From Vibrio salilacus (lineage in GTDB: Bacteria > Pseudomonadota > Gammaproteobacteria > Enterobacterales > Vibrionaceae): DNA of 37,647 nt. The notes under the pieces are model-generated. The model worked only from the letters and a program-made list of their open reading frames with translations. It was not told the origin of the DNA and made no database searches. Of the stretch, positions 37,599 through 37,647 are shown piece by piece. The stretch is taken from NCBI RefSeq assembly GCF_002811245.1, contig NZ_NIVQ01000025.1:1-37647 (forward strand). The letters are read 5' to 3'. Each line of letters opens with the position of its first letter. Position 1 is the first letter of the stretch. Both the position numbers and the translations under genes were made by a program.

Positions 37599-37647
37599 AA
37601 GCCTGGCGATGTCCTACTCTCACATGGGGAGACCCCACACTACCATC
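37599..37647 (-). rRNA. rrf: 5S ribosomal RNA (proximal copy, partial)
   Basis: The last 49 bases match the 3' part of the other 5S gene exactly from 37602 on and read on the minus strand up to the window edge. The 3' end reads CGCCAGGC, where the distal copy has CGCCAGGT. The rest of the gene and the 23S/16S genes lie outside the window. Confidence 0.93.

Overview
This window looks like chromosome 1 of a Vibrio or a close Vibrionaceae relative. The evidence is gene order and protein sequence rather than any marker gene: the rpoE-rseABC-lepA-lepB-rnc-era-recO-pdxJ-acpS block divergent from nadB, the ygfB-ubiH-ubiI cluster, zapA-6S RNA-fau-rpiA-serA, ilvIH, and leuO near leuABCD. A Vibrio-type ERIC repeat and Vibrio-like 5S rRNA support this. 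Nearly everything is core genome; I see no prophage, transposase, integron or CRISPR array.

Layout: 1-2312 (+) is the remains of a CPA2 (Kef-type) cation/proton antiporter that has lost its 5' part, followed by a tandem universal stress protein. 2392-11639 (-) is one long run, starting with the sigma-E regulon head (rpoE, rseA, rseB, rseC), then lepA, an ERIC element, lepB, rnc, era, a terminator-like hairpin, recO, pdxJ and acpS. A sigma-E-like promoter precedes rpoE. 12030-13643 (+) is nadB. ygfX and sdhE (-) meet it convergently, and ygfZ plus a YbaK-like deacylase (+) diverge from sdhE. A 620-base stretch then carries an orphan intrinsic terminator and leads to a small YtfK/DUF1107 gene (+). 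16829-19848 (-) holds ubiI, ubiH and ygfB. 20084-23408 (+) holds zapA, 6S RNA, fau, rpiA and serA, with two PurR-like boxes before serA. 23471-29061 (-) holds ilvH, ilvI, a long-chain acyl-CoA synthetase and leuO. 29475-31052 (-) holds an MJ1255/VC2487-type glycosyltransferase and a PAP2 phosphatase. 31306-36285 (+) is a leu attenuator (leader peptide plus terminator) and leuABCD. A DUF547 lipoprotein-like/exported protein follows. The right end (-) is the tail of an rRNA operon: 5S, tRNA-Thr(GGT), 5S.

Functional themes: envelope stress sensing and signal peptide processing (rpoE/rse/lepB), RNA maturation and ribosome assembly (rnc/era/lepA), cofactor synthesis (pdxJ, nadB, ubiHI, fau), and branched-chain amino acid synthesis (ilvIH, leuABCD) flanked by the global regulator leuO. 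The most interesting items are regulatory: the Leu-rich leader and attenuator, paired PurR-like sites before serA, hairpins inside the era-recO, leuB-leuC and 5S-tRNA-Thr spacers, the ERIC element inserted directly after the lepA stop codon, and the possible small RNA before ytfK. The least understood genes are the glycosyltransferase/PAP2 pair.
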